A stretch of 64,000 nucleotides of DNA from Paracholeplasma sp034006765 (GTDB taxonomy: Bacteria; Bacillota_I; Bacilli_A; Acholeplasmatales; UBA5453), in the NCBI GenBank assembly GCA_034006765.1, contig JAVESF010000002.1, forward strand, positions 62,001 through 126,000, given 5' to 3'. Positions 8,514 to 16,873 of the stretch are shown in pieces. Each line of letters starts with the position of its first letter. The first letter of the stretch is position 1. Under the pieces are notes generated by a model. The model ran no database searches. It worked only from the letters and a program-made list of their open reading frames with translations, and had not been told where the DNA came from. A program made the translations under genes and the position numbers.

Positions 8514-11000
8514 TTAACGTTTCCAGTTTGGCATGTTGCGTTGGTATTTATTTTTCTTAACTTTAGCGGGTTTCTTGCGTAATTCTCCGCCTTCATTGGT
8601 TTTAGTATTTTTGACAACTTCTTCTCTTTCAGCATTTTGGCGAATTTGAGCTCTTAAAACAAAAGTTGTGATGTCTTTTGAAATATTTGCTGTCATTTCA
8701 TTAAATTTTCTAAACCCCTCGTTTTGATAGATTTGAAGAGGATTACCTTGTCCATAAGATTGAAGCGATACCGCTTGTCTCAACTCACTCATCTCATCAA
8801 TGTGCTTAGTCCAATGTGTATCAATAACCCTTAAAGCAACCACTTTCAAGAACTCTTTAAAGATTTCTTCTGGAAAGAGTGATTTCTTAAGGTTGATTTC
8901 CTGATCAGCTAATGACTTAACATAAGAAACAATCGAGTTTTCGTCTAACTTAGCAAGCGCTTCTTTTTGAAGTGTGCCTTTGTTAAAGGTTGAGCCATCT
9001 AAATGTGAAATGATTGCATCATCATGAATTTCAAACTTATTACGACCTAAATTCACAATGTGTTGATTTAAGGCATATTCTAAATGACTATCCATTGCTT
9101 TTCTAACAAATGGTTCGATATCATCATTGGTTAATACAAATGTGCGTTCGGCATACATCACTTCTCTTTGTTTTCTTAATACATCGTCATATTTTAAGAC
9201 GTTTTTACGAGAATCGTAGTTTTGACCTTCAATGCGTTTTTGGGCACTGCTGACAAATTTAGAAAACATTTTAGATTCAAGCGGCTGTGTTTCTCCTGTT
9301 TTTTTATCCATATTTAATCGAGAGATTCTAGCAATGTTTTGTTTAAAAGACTCGCCACCAAATCGCATTAGAAGTTCGTCTTCGGCAGATAAGAAGAATC
9401 TCGAATATCCTGGGTCTCCTTGACGTCCCGAACGTCCTCTTAACTGGTTGTCGATACGCCTAGATTCATGTCTTTCTGACCCGATAACGGCTAAACCGCC
9501 AAGTTCAACAACGCCTTCTCCTAATTTGATGTCTGTCCCACGGCCAGCCATATTGGTTGCGATGGTAACAGAAAACTTCTCACCAGCTTTGGCAATGATA
9601 TCGGCTTCTCTTTCGTGTTGTTTAGCATTTAACACATCGTGTTTAATGCCACGTCTGTTTAACAATTTAGATAACAACTCGGAGGTTTCAACCGCAACTG
9701 TACCTAATAGAATAGGTTGTCCTTTTTTATGTCTAGCCTCTACTTCATTAATTAAGGCTGTGTATTTTTCTTCCAAAGTTACGAATAAGAAATCAGGGGC
9801 ATCTACACGAACAACCGGTTCGTTTGTTGGTACTTCCACGACATACATATTGTAAATCTCTCTAAATTCTTCTTCTTCAGTCTTTGCGGTCCCTGTCATT
9901 CCTGAAAGTTTCTTATACATTCTGAAAAAGTTTTGGTATGTTATGGTTGCAACCGTGACGGTTTCTTTCTTGATTTCGACATTTTCTTTAGCTTCTAGCG
10001 CTTGATGAAGGCCTTCTGAGAACTGTCTGCCTGGTAACACACGACCTGTGAATTGGTCAATGATCAAGACGGCATCTTCGACCACCATATAATCTTTATC
10101 TCTAAACATAATATAGTTTGCTCTTAAGGCATTATTAATATGATGTAATAAGGTCACGTGATCTAAATCATATAAGTTCTCGATTCTAAAAGCCTGTTCT
10201 GCTTTCGTGATGCCTGAATCGGATAATTCAATCGATTTAGTTTCAATATCAATGTAGTAATCTTCATCATTCAATGCTTTTGTAAAACGGTCAGCTGCTT
10301 GGTATAAGTTTTGGTTTTGTTTAGCACCGCCCGATATGATGAGTGGTGTTCTTGCCTCATCAATTAAGATAGAGTCAATTTCATCGATGATGGCGTAATT
10401 TAATCCGCGTTTTTGAACCATGTCTTTGGCGTATAAAACCATGTGATCTCTTAAATAATCAAACCCAAGTTCAGAGTTTGTTGAGTATAGGACATCACAA
10501 GCATAAGCTTCCTTCTTTTCTTCCGATGAAAGTGCGCGTATATTCAGTCCAACACTTAACCCTAAAAAGCGATATATTTCGCCTATTGGGCCTTCTGCTT
10601 CACGTCTGGCTAGATACTCATTGACAGTAACAATGTGCACACCATTTCCGGATAAAGCATTTAGATAAGCTGGCATAACTGCGGTAAGTGTTTTCCCCTC
10701 ACCTGTCTTCATTTCAGCTATATTACCGCCATGAATGGCGATTGCCCCTAATAATTGAACGTAATATGGATAAAGCCCTGTTACACGTTTAGAAGCTTCT
10801 CTAACCACTGCGTAGGCTTCAACTAAAACTTGATCAAGTGTTTCGCCCGCTTTAACTCTTTTTTTAAATGCTTCCGTTTTTGCTTTTAAATCGCCATCAG
10901 ACAAGGCTGACATCTCACTTGCTAACGCATCGATTTTATCTGCTAAAGGTCTTGCTTTTTTGAGTTCCTTCAGACCCGCATCAAACCATTTTTTAAACAT
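8514..11000 (-). CDS. secA: Preprotein translocase ATPase SecA
   Basis: 828 residues. It is the motor that pushes preproteins through SecYEG. Walker A MKTGEGKT is at about 97-104, the DEID Walker B at 206-209 (IIDEIDSILIDEARTPLI), and motif VI NQLRGRSGRQGDPG is intact. The C-terminus is a basic tail ending NMPNWKR without the cysteine-rich SEC-C zinc motif found at the end of many SecA proteins. Start ATG 11000 has only a weak upstream site (AAAGATGTG). It appears monocistronic, with a terminator 3' and a 300-base gap 5'. Confidence 0.97.
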   Translation of the reverse strand: MFKKWFDAGLKELKKARPLADKIDALASEMSALSDGDLKAKTEAFKKRVKAGETLDQVLVEAYAVVREASKRVTGLYPYYVQLLGAIAIHGGNIAEMKTGEGKTLTAVMPAYLNALSGNGVHIVTVNEYLARREAEGPIGEIYRFLGLSVGLNIRALSSEEKKEAYACDVLYSTNSELGFDYLRDHMVLYAKDMVQKRGLNYAIIDEIDSILIDEARTPLIISGGAKQNQNLYQAADRFTKALNDEDYYIDIETKSIELSDSGITKAEQAFRIENLYDLDHVTLLHHINNALRANYIMFRDKDYMVVEDAVLIIDQFTGRVLPGRQFSEGLHQALEAKENVEIKKETVTVATITYQNFFRMYKKLSGMTGTAKTEEEEFREIYNMYVVEVPTNEPVVRVDAPDFLFVTLEEKYTALINEVEARHKKGQPILLGTVAVETSELLSKLLNRRGIKHDVLNAKQHEREADIIAKAGEKFSVTIATNMAGRGTDIKLGEGVVELGGLAVIGSERHESRRIDNQLRGRSGRQGDPGYSRFFLSAEDELLMRFGGESFKQNIARISRLNMDKKTGETQPLESKMFSKFVSSAQKRIEGQNYDSRKNVLKYDDVLRKQREVMYAERTFVLTNDDIEPFVRKAMDSHLEYALNQHIVNLGRNKFEIHDDAIISHLDGSTFNKGTLQKEALAKLDENSIVSYVKSLADQEINLKKSLFPEEIFKEFLKVVALRVIDTHWTKHIDEMSELRQAVSLQSYGQGNPLQIYQNEGFRKFNEMTANISKDITTFVLRAQIRQNAEREEVVKNTKTNEGGELRKKPAKVKKNKYQRNMPNWKR

Positions 11001-11226
11001 TAGATCACATCTTTCTTTTTATATTATCTCTATTAAATGATACAACATAAAGGGCTTCAATACAAGAAAAGCCCATCATTTTACATAAAATATAAATCAA
11101 AGTGCTTTTCAGTGTCACTATTAATAGTGTAACTGGGATCACTTAAACCCTATAAACCTATTATAAAGCGTTCTTTATAAACCTAATAGAGGACAAAAAT
11201 CGTAGTATTTAAAGTCTTTCATGAAT
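11001..11226. other. Gap upstream of secA with several inverted repeats, no gene seen
   Basis: No credible coding frame. Visible symmetric sequences: GGGCTT/AAGCCC (11052-11074), a perfect 14-base palindrome CACTATTAATAGTG (11116-11129), and TTATAAAG-CGTT-CTTTATAA (11161-11180) flanked by two copies of TATAAACCTA. These may be secA control sites or remnants of DNA lost from the locus. I could not assign a secA promoter with confidence. Confidence 0.4.
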
Positions 11227-11267
11227 AAAAAAAGACTGAAACGCTTCTAAGCTCATTACGTCTTTTT
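11227..11267 (-). terminator. Terminator of the accessory ABC operon
   Basis: Minus strand AAAAAGAC...GTCTTTTTTT with an inner GCTT-AG-AAGC stem, then a T run. It lies about 30 bases beyond the ATPase stop. Confidence 0.75.
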
Positions 11268-11299
11268 AACGTTACAGTTCGTTACTAATGGGTTTGACA

Positions 11300-11965
11300 C
11301 TATAGTTGGTTCAGTCTTCCACTTTTTATTTCATAAACTTTATCACAAATAGGAAGCATAGACTTATCGTGCGTTACGATCACTACAGTCACTTTTTCTT
11401 CTTTACTAATTCGGTATAATTCTTTTATGACAAGTTTTGCGTTATCCTCATCTAGGTTTCCTGTCGGTTCATCCGCTAATATTAAACCTGGGTTTTGAAT
11501 GAGTGCTCTTGCAAGAGACACTCTTTGTTTTTCTCCACCAGATAGGTTTTTTGTTTTTTTGTTTTTAAGCGATTGAATGCCGAATTTATCAATGAGACTG
11601 TTTGCTTTGTCAAAATAGTTTTTTTGTGTTTGCTTGTCTAGATGTAGCACAGGCAATGTAATATTTTCTAATGCCGATAAATAAGGTATGAGCATATATT
11701 CTTGAAATACAAATCCAATGTGCTTATTTCTGAATTCTGTTAAAGCTTGGTCATTTAGTCTATCGATATTTGTATTATCAAATACATACCTTCCAGAAGA
11801 TAGTTTATCTAGCGTACCAAGAATGTTTAAAAGTGTTGTTTTTCCACTTCCTGATGTCCCTACTATGCCTATCAAATCACCCTCATTGATCGTAATAGAG
11901 ACGTTGTTGAGTATATAGGATTTTTCACCATCATAGGATTTAAATCCATTCGTAATTTCAATCAT
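11300..11965 (-). CDS. MacB/LolD-type ABC transporter ATPase
   Basis: 221 residues, the usual length for ATPases that drive FtsX-like permeases. Walker A GTSGSGKTT at 36-44, Q-loop FQEYMLIPYLSALEN, signature LSGGEKQRVSLARAL, Walker B LILADEPTGNLD and H-switch VTHD are all intact, so it should be active. ATG 11965 sits six bases after GAGGAG and overlaps the TGA of the upstream permease as ATGA. It energises the two permeases encoded just upstream. The substrate is unknown; this class includes mechanotransmission systems as well as exporters. Confidence 0.93.
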   Translation of the reverse strand: MIEITNGFKSYDGEKSYILNNVSITINEGDLIGIVGTSGSGKTTLLNILGTLDKLSSGRYVFDNTNIDRLNDQALTEFRNKHIGFVFQEYMLIPYLSALENITLPVLHLDKQTQKNYFDKANSLIDKFGIQSLKNKKTKNLSGGEKQRVSLARALIQNPGLILADEPTGNLDEDNAKLVIKELYRISKEEKVTVVIVTHDKSMLPICDKVYEIKSGRLNQL

Positions 11966-13074
11966 GTTAATCTCCTCTTCGTTAATTTCTTTGTAGATAA
12001 TCTCATAAAACTGATTACGGTTGAAAGTATCATACAACAAATAAGTGGCAGCGTGAATAAACTGATAAACCCTAGGGCATCTGTCATTAGTGGCGTATGA
12101 TGAGTGATGTTATAGACTAAAATGAATATAGAACTTATCATAAATGATACGCCTAAGAGTATACTCATCATGAACCCATTTTCTATAGCCGTTTCTGTGA
12201 TTAGATCCTTTTTGGGATGTCCAAGAATAAACCTCAGTTTAAATTCTTCTAACCTGCCATTGATGGATACGATTATAATCATAGACATAATCGCAATCAT
12301 GAGAATACCTAAAATCCATAGAAGATTTATTACAAGCGTGCTGTTAATACCTGTGGCATCAATTTTCTGCTCTATGATAGAATCATGGGTAGTTATATCA
12401 AAATGTGCTTTTTTTTCAATTGATTCAAATAAATCAGATATATAGTTAAAATCACTTGCGTTCTTTTGAATCACATATAGTGAGTCAAAGTTGTAAACAA
12501 AGCCACCATCCGCCAACTCTAAGGATATGTCTTTTTGGAATAAACTATACGCTTGGTAATCCATAACAACCGTAGGTATTGATCCAAATTCTAACGAATC
12601 AACTACGGTAAAGTTCTCTTGTCCAATCGTTAAGATACCATCTATAACAAGCCCGTTCATCTGCGTGTTTGTGTAAACGTTCTTGGCCATAAGTTCGTTT
12701 TCAACTAACAATTCAGTTTGCTCGTAAACACCTTTATCAGAGATTAAATAGTTTAAATATGCCTCACTCGTCCCTATAATGCGAACCCTTTGATTAAAAA
12801 GTGTAATCTCGTCAGAAACAATAGGAATTACATTAATCCCCTTATCTAGTAGTTTAAGATAAAGGTTATACTCAGTAATTCGGCTCGTGTCTCCATGGAT
12901 TGCAATCAGATCTTTTTCGAATAGCGTCTCGTTAGTTTTATTCGTCTTTATCATTGAACTTGCAAGCAGATAAGTCAAAAATAAAATTAAAAACACAAGT
13001 ATGTATGTATAAGATACAAGTGTTTTTTTAAGACTTGAACGAATGTGTTTTTTTAAAACAAGTTTACTAATCAC
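11962..13074 (-). CDS. FtsX/MacB-like ABC permease, second of a pair
   Basis: 370 residues. One N-terminal membrane segment (about 17-42), an extracellular region of roughly 200 residues, then three membrane segments (about 245-272, 297-321, 332-354): the 1+3 topology of FtsX/MacB permeases. The last helices carry typical small loops (NGRLEEFKLRFILGHPKKD before the third helix). It overlaps its neighbours by four bases on both sides (ATGA), so the permease pair and ATPase are translationally coupled. The extracellular domain is not one I recognise. Confidence 0.8.
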   Translation of the reverse strand: MISKLVLKKHIRSSLKKTLVSYTYILVFLILFLTYLLASSMIKTNKTNETLFEKDLIAIHGDTSRITEYNLYLKLLDKGINVIPIVSDEITLFNQRVRIIGTSEAYLNYLISDKGVYEQTELLVENELMAKNVYTNTQMNGLVIDGILTIGQENFTVVDSLEFGSIPTVVMDYQAYSLFQKDISLELADGGFVYNFDSLYVIQKNASDFNYISDLFESIEKKAHFDITTHDSIIEQKIDATGINSTLVINLLWILGILMIAIMSMIIIVSINGRLEEFKLRFILGHPKKDLITETAIENGFMMSILLGVSFMISSIFILVYNITHHTPLMTDALGFISLFTLPLICCMILSTVISFMRLSTKKLTKRRLT

Positions 13075-14279
13075 GTTTCTATCCCCATTTTATGCTTTGC
13101 ATGATGAACTTTGTTTAAAAACCTTTTTGTTGCTGGTAAAACAATCATTAAAGTCAGAATTAGTAATAGCACAATCATGCATAAACTCACTAGGTTATAA
13201 TAGTTAAAGTAATGCCATATTGATGAACCGTTGTTTACTCTAAAGAATATAAACATACCAACATAACTCAAAATGAATCCTCCTGTAATAAGTAAAATCC
13301 AACTAAGGACGATCAACTTATACTGAGTCTTTTGGTTAATTCCAATCGTTTTCATGTAAGAAATGTCTGTCTTAATCTTTTGCAGACTATTAAGTAAGTT
13401 AAGGACAAAAATCACAATAAAAGCAATTAAGACAATGCCAATTACAAATATGTTTGATAATATAGCATTTTTGTACATAGAACTGATTTCATCATGATAC
13501 TCGTTGTAACTTCCAATACGACTCGTATAGGCATCATAGTCGACGCCTAAATCATTAAACAGTGCTTTAACATCTTCTGTTTGAACCTCGTGATCAAAAA
13601 TTACTTGTGCGTACTCATACCTTGGAGGGTTGACTGAATACTTTAAGAAATCTTTTTCCATAATAAATGCTCTGCTATTTAAAACTCGACCTTCTACATA
13701 TTGATTTGTCTCAATGAGATATTCTTTATATATAGATGCCTCACGAGTATCCTTAATGACCGCTGCAACCTCAAATTCAATGGGTGTATCATCAATGATA
13801 AGAATCATTTTAGAGCCTATCGAGTTTTCTCTCATAAATCTTTTAAGAGAGGTTTGTTGGTCAAGTACAATTGGATTGTCTATCTCTTCAAAAGATAAAG
13901 ATCCGTGTAAAACTTCAACGTCATCTGTGACTAGATATCCTTGATGACCAGACGTCTGTACAGGAATGCCACCAATATAAAAATCATCAGAAACAACATC
14001 AATGGTTATGGATTGACCGGTTGATAACCCAAAAACAGAACTATATACTACTTTTTTTTCAGCTAAAGATTGCATATTTTTCAAAAATAGACCTCTGTTC
14101 AAGATTACTTGATTCTTAGGCATATCTTTAATAGCCAATAGCCTTGCTTCATAATTAACTTTTATATCGGTTAATGAAAATAAACATAGAGAACAAAACA
14201 TGATGACCGATGTCAATGTGATAAGTGCTCTAGCTTTGTAACTCAGTAATTGATGGATTGTAATCTTTAGTAGTCTCAT
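13071..14279 (-). CDS. FtsX/MacB-like ABC permease, first of a pair
   Basis: 402 residues with the same 1+3 layout: membrane helix at about 15-38, a large extracellular region (about 40-265), then helices near 272-297, 320-345 and 360-385. The conserved coupling segment before the third helix is seen (NSLQKIKTDISYMKTIGIN). It probably forms a heterodimer with the next permease. ATG 14279 overlaps the TGA of the secreted-protein gene as ATGA. The two permeases differ clearly in sequence, so they are not a recent duplication. Confidence 0.8.
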   Translation of the reverse strand: MRLLKITIHQLLSYKARALITLTSVIMFCSLCLFSLTDIKVNYEARLLAIKDMPKNQVILNRGLFLKNMQSLAEKKVVYSSVFGLSTGQSITIDVVSDDFYIGGIPVQTSGHQGYLVTDDVEVLHGSLSFEEIDNPIVLDQQTSLKRFMRENSIGSKMILIIDDTPIEFEVAAVIKDTREASIYKEYLIETNQYVEGRVLNSRAFIMEKDFLKYSVNPPRYEYAQVIFDHEVQTEDVKALFNDLGVDYDAYTSRIGSYNEYHDEISSMYKNAILSNIFVIGIVLIAFIVIFVLNLLNSLQKIKTDISYMKTIGINQKTQYKLIVLSWILLITGGFILSYVGMFIFFRVNNGSSIWHYFNYYNLVSLCMIVLLLILTLMIVLPATKRFLNKVHHAKHKMGIET

Positions 14280-15034
14280 TTAGCTTTGTAAATCTCCTTA
14301 ATTGCTTCATGCATATGCTTTAAATAAAACGCCCCTGTTTGAACTTCAGAAACATTTATAACCCCGACTGTAATCGGTAATAGTGTGTGGGCTAGATAAA
14401 TCTCTTCGCTTTGTGTATAGACGCCCGTAGTAGTCCAATAAACATTCCATGCTGGGCCAGTTTGGCGTAAATGTGTTCTAACAATTTTTAACTCGACTGT
14501 TTTCATATATACAGCAGCTGTCATATTGTCCTTTTTAACGTAAGCATTTGTAGCCATGACTTGGTTTAAAACATTTCCACTCGTAAATGAATAGTTTACT
14601 AAAGAATAGTTGCTTTCTTTAAGAATTTCGGAATAAGTTTTTTTAACTCCAATTCCCATATTCATTCCATCGATAGTAAACTGATAAGCATTTGTAATCG
14701 GTGGTGTAACATAATTTTCAGTTACTGTTCCAATTCCAACTGAAAGATTGTAGTTAGAACTTATTGCTTTATCTGACAAATCTCCCTCATAACTAACAAA
14801 AATGTGATCAGATACTTGAATATCATATACATATTTTTGATTATACCACATTAGTCCTTCTCTTATTTGAGGAAGATTAGAATCGATGTAATGACCGATG
14901 TGAGTATATCCATCTCTTTCATACGCTTCTGACCAATAAGGGGACTTTTGAGTAGTTACTACTTTTGCTTTTAAATTTTTAGTGTTTATAGATAATAACA
15001 CAATAAACAAGGTTGTTATTAGTATTTTTTTCAT
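14276..15034 (-). CDS. Secreted protein of unknown function, paralogue of the 15044-15760 product
   Basis: 252 residues. N-terminal signal peptide (MKKILITTLFIVLLSINT...AKA type) with no lipobox, so it is predicted to be released or surface-held. After the signal comes YWSEAYERDGYTHIGHYID and then REGL, which aligns with YWNIDYADPDFSHVGHTYV and RDGL in the neighbouring gene: a shared YW-Y-(F/Y)(S/T)H(V/I)GH-R(E/D)GL pattern. The remainder looks beta-rich. I do not recognise the family. ATG 15034 has AGGATAAT upstream. It is coupled by ATGA overlap to the permease, pointing to a functional link with the ABC system. Confidence 0.75.
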   Translation of the reverse strand: MKKILITTLFIVLLSINTKNLKAKVVTTQKSPYWSEAYERDGYTHIGHYIDSNLPQIREGLMWYNQKYVYDIQVSDHIFVSYEGDLSDKAISSNYNLSVGIGTVTENYVTPPITNAYQFTIDGMNMGIGVKKTYSEILKESNYSLVNYSFTSGNVLNQVMATNAYVKKDNMTAAVYMKTVELKIVRTHLRQTGPAWNVYWTTTGVYTQSEEIYLAHTLLPITVGVINVSEVQTGAFYLKHMHEAIKEIYKAK

Positions 15035-15043
15035 ATTATCCTA

Positions 15044-15760
15044 CTAGAATGTGTCCTTTCCAATATTATGAACATTAAACAAGTAGTCCGGATTAGTATA
15101 ATCCACATCCGTTCTCACTGGAACGACGACGTATGCAACTACAGCATCTTCTTTTTCATGTTTCACAGTTTGCCGAATTGACTTGCTCCAAAGTGACCCA
15201 ATCTCATACCTGTACGTTTCTGTGTATTTTACGTTGAGCACTAGTTTATATAGAGCCAGACTATACTCATATCCACTAGTGTATTCGCTATATGTATCTT
15301 GGTTCAATATTTTTGAAACCGAATAACCTTTATAGGATTTATTAACATTGTAGGTAGTGTATAAGTTTGAACTTGCAGTATAGCCATCTGGTAGATCCAC
15401 GTAAAGGTACAACTCAGACTTCATTGTTTGAATGAATTCTTGTTGATAAACATAACTCAATTCTATTTCGTATACATAATGCGGACTTAGAAATGGCGTC
15501 GTCAATAGTCCCACAAATTCTGAGCCTAACTTGTTAGAAAACTGAATATCAACATATGTCCATGTCTTGTTTTTTACCAAACCATCCCGCCATGTCCCGG
15601 TAACGTAAGTATGTCCAACATGGGAAAAATCTGGGTCAGCATAGTCTATATTCCAATATCGTGATTTGCTTTCTGTGATAGTTCCACTGGCACTGACTTT
15701 AAGACCATTGCTGTAAAAATGTACTGCTAAGAGTAATATTATTACAATTGTTTTTTTCAT
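15044..15760 (-). CDS. Secreted protein of unknown function, first gene of the accessory operon
   Basis: 238 residues from ATG 15760, which follows AAGGAAAAGAAG; a longer frame to 15790 lacks a ribosome site. Signal peptide MKKTIVIILLLAVHFYSNG, likely cleaved near VSASG, no lipobox. The mature part is rich in Tyr, Ser and Thr with alternating beta-type pattern, and begins with the YW-Y-SHVGH-RDGL pattern shared with the next gene. I cannot name the family. Alternatives considered: a bacteriocin-like or surface protein handled by the adjacent ABC system, or its extracellular sensor subunit. Confidence 0.72.
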   Translation of the reverse strand: MKKTIVIILLLAVHFYSNGLKVSASGTITESKSRYWNIDYADPDFSHVGHTYVTGTWRDGLVKNKTWTYVDIQFSNKLGSEFVGLLTTPFLSPHYVYEIELSYVYQQEFIQTMKSELYLYVDLPDGYTASSNLYTTYNVNKSYKGYSVSKILNQDTYSEYTSGYEYSLALYKLVLNVKYTETYRYEIGSLWSKSIRQTVKHEKEDAVVAYVVVPVRTDVDYTNPDYLFNVHNIGKDTF

Positions 15761-15783
15761 CTTCTTTTCCTTAAAAAACATCA

Positions 15784-15795
15784 TTAACATGTTAA
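15784..15795. promoter_or_regulatory. Perfect palindrome at the accessory operon start site
   Basis: TTAACATGTTAA is a perfect 12-base palindrome just downstream of the proposed -10 (15795-15800) and 24 bases before the first ATG. Its position over the expected start site suits a repressor operator. No regulator is encoded in the operon. Confidence 0.4.
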
Positions 15796-15823
15796 CTTTA
15801 TCACAAAAAATGTAAACTGTAAA
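15795..15823 (-). promoter_or_regulatory. Candidate promoter of the accessory ABC operon
   Basis: Minus strand: -35 TTTACA (15818-15823), 17-base spacer, -10 TAAAGT (15795-15800). The -35 is part of a tandem repeat of CAGTTTA. Both boxes are imperfect, so the call is moderate. Confidence 0.45.
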
Positions 15824-15931
15824 CTGTATATATATAAAAAATTATTAATTTATTATTCATAATTAAAAAAAAATGCGGCTGAAATACTAGCTCAAATACC
15901 TGCGTTTTTTGAAATGCCTAGTACTTGAAAT

Positions 15932-16129
15932 TTATCGCTTTGATTTATGTTCATGGATATTCATACTGATGATGCCATTCTTTTCTATCACATTGATCAT
16001 CCTTTCAGCCTTCTTGTTTACTATCGAATATAGTTTAGAAGAGGCTTTTGCGTAGCTCAATTTCAAATGATGATAAACCACACCCACAAAAATAACTGAA
16101 AATCTCGTAGTGATTTCTAATATAAAAGA
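15932..16129 (-). other. Possible decayed coding remnant in a 478-base gap
   Basis: Between the accessory operon and lemA, the minus strand has an open stretch of 65 codons ending in TAA, with no ATG near its start and no ribosome site. It reads HHLKLSYAKASSKLYSIVN and onward as a plausible basic helical peptide. Directly upstream, a different frame reads IRNYQKETHMNGEYTNVK and then stops, as if one gene were broken by a frameshift. I do not recognise either part. The rest of 15824-16187 holds nothing I can support. Confidence 0.25.
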
Positions 16130-16187
16130 TCACTTTTTACGTTTGTATATTCACCATTCATGTGGGTTTCTTTTTGATAATTACGAA

Positions 16188-16223
16188 TAAAAAAAGACTA
16201 GCATGCTATAAAGCACTTTAGTC
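16188..16223 (-). terminator. lemA terminator
   Basis: Minus strand GACTA...TAGTC with inner GTGCT/AGCAT pairing, followed by TTTTTTTATT, directly after the lemA stop. Confidence 0.8.
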
Positions 16224-16238
16224 CTCTTCGTTACAACC

Positions 16239-16808
16239 TTATAAATTAAACTCTACATCATTACGTTTAACAGATTCTGCCTCGAAAAAATCTCTTTTGC
16301 TAAACTTTTTCCAATTTGCAATCACAGAATTTGGAAATACTACTAATTTTTGATTGTAGTAAGAAACGTTTGCGTTGTAAACACGTCTGGCAGCTTGTAA
16401 GTTTTCTTCAACCTCAACACTGGCTTCTTGGAGCTTCAAGTAATTGTTGCTGGCTTTCAAGTCAGGGTACTGTTCTAAAACGACGTTGAGCTTGGATAAC
16501 GAGTCACTCAACACGTTCGAAAACGATTGTTTTTCACTCATGGGCGCACCTTGTACGGGTCTTCTAAGCTCAACAATAGACTCTAACGTGCTTTTTTCAT
16601 ACTTGGCATAGCCTTTAGTCACTTCAACTAACTTAACCAAAACGTCATAACGTTGTTGTAAAGCAACGTCGACACCCGATTCAGCTTCATCCACTTTAAC
16701 AATTAATTTATTGAATAAGTTCATGGTTGCAATTACCCAAATAAATACAATTAATACAATTCCGAGTAATCCTGTTAAAAACATAGATATGATTAATTCA
16801 CTGGACAT
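16239..16808 (-). CDS. lemA: LemA family protein
   Basis: 189 residues. One N-terminal membrane helix (about 5-29) and then a long helical bundle. The LemA signature is clear: NLFNKLIVKVDEAESGVDVA, QQRYDVLVKLVEVTKGYA and YEKSTLESIVELR. The biochemical role of LemA proteins is not well defined; they are membrane-anchored with a helical domain. ATG 16808 has AAAGGAGGAAACTAA upstream. It lies downstream of metK with a 65-base AT-rich spacer and no terminator between, so read-through from metK is possible. Confidence 0.9.
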   Translation of the reverse strand: MSSELIISMFLTGLLGIVLIVFIWVIATMNLFNKLIVKVDEAESGVDVALQQRYDVLVKLVEVTKGYAKYEKSTLESIVELRRPVQGAPMSEKQSFSNVLSDSLSKLNVVLEQYPDLKASNNYLKLQEASVEVEENLQAARRVYNANVSYYNQKLVVFPNSVIANWKKFSKRDFFEAESVKRNDVEFNL

Positions 16809-16873
16809 TTAGTTTCCTCCTTTAAAAATCATTTAAACTAATACGATAAACGATATTTTTACTAAGTATTATT

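Noticed and set aside
8438..8635. Small minus-strand frame across the secA end and terminator
   Set aside because: Overlaps secA in another frame and runs through the terminator; no support.
15044..15760. Lactococcin 972-type bacteriocin
   Set aside because: Length (about 210 mature residues rather than about 70) and lack of the family's GxW..Y pattern argue against it; kept only as an analogy of layout.
15840..15935. Hairpin-like repeat near GGTATTTGAGC / AGTATTTCAGCC
   Set aside because: These are direct, not inverted, repeats and cannot form a terminator, although a T run follows.
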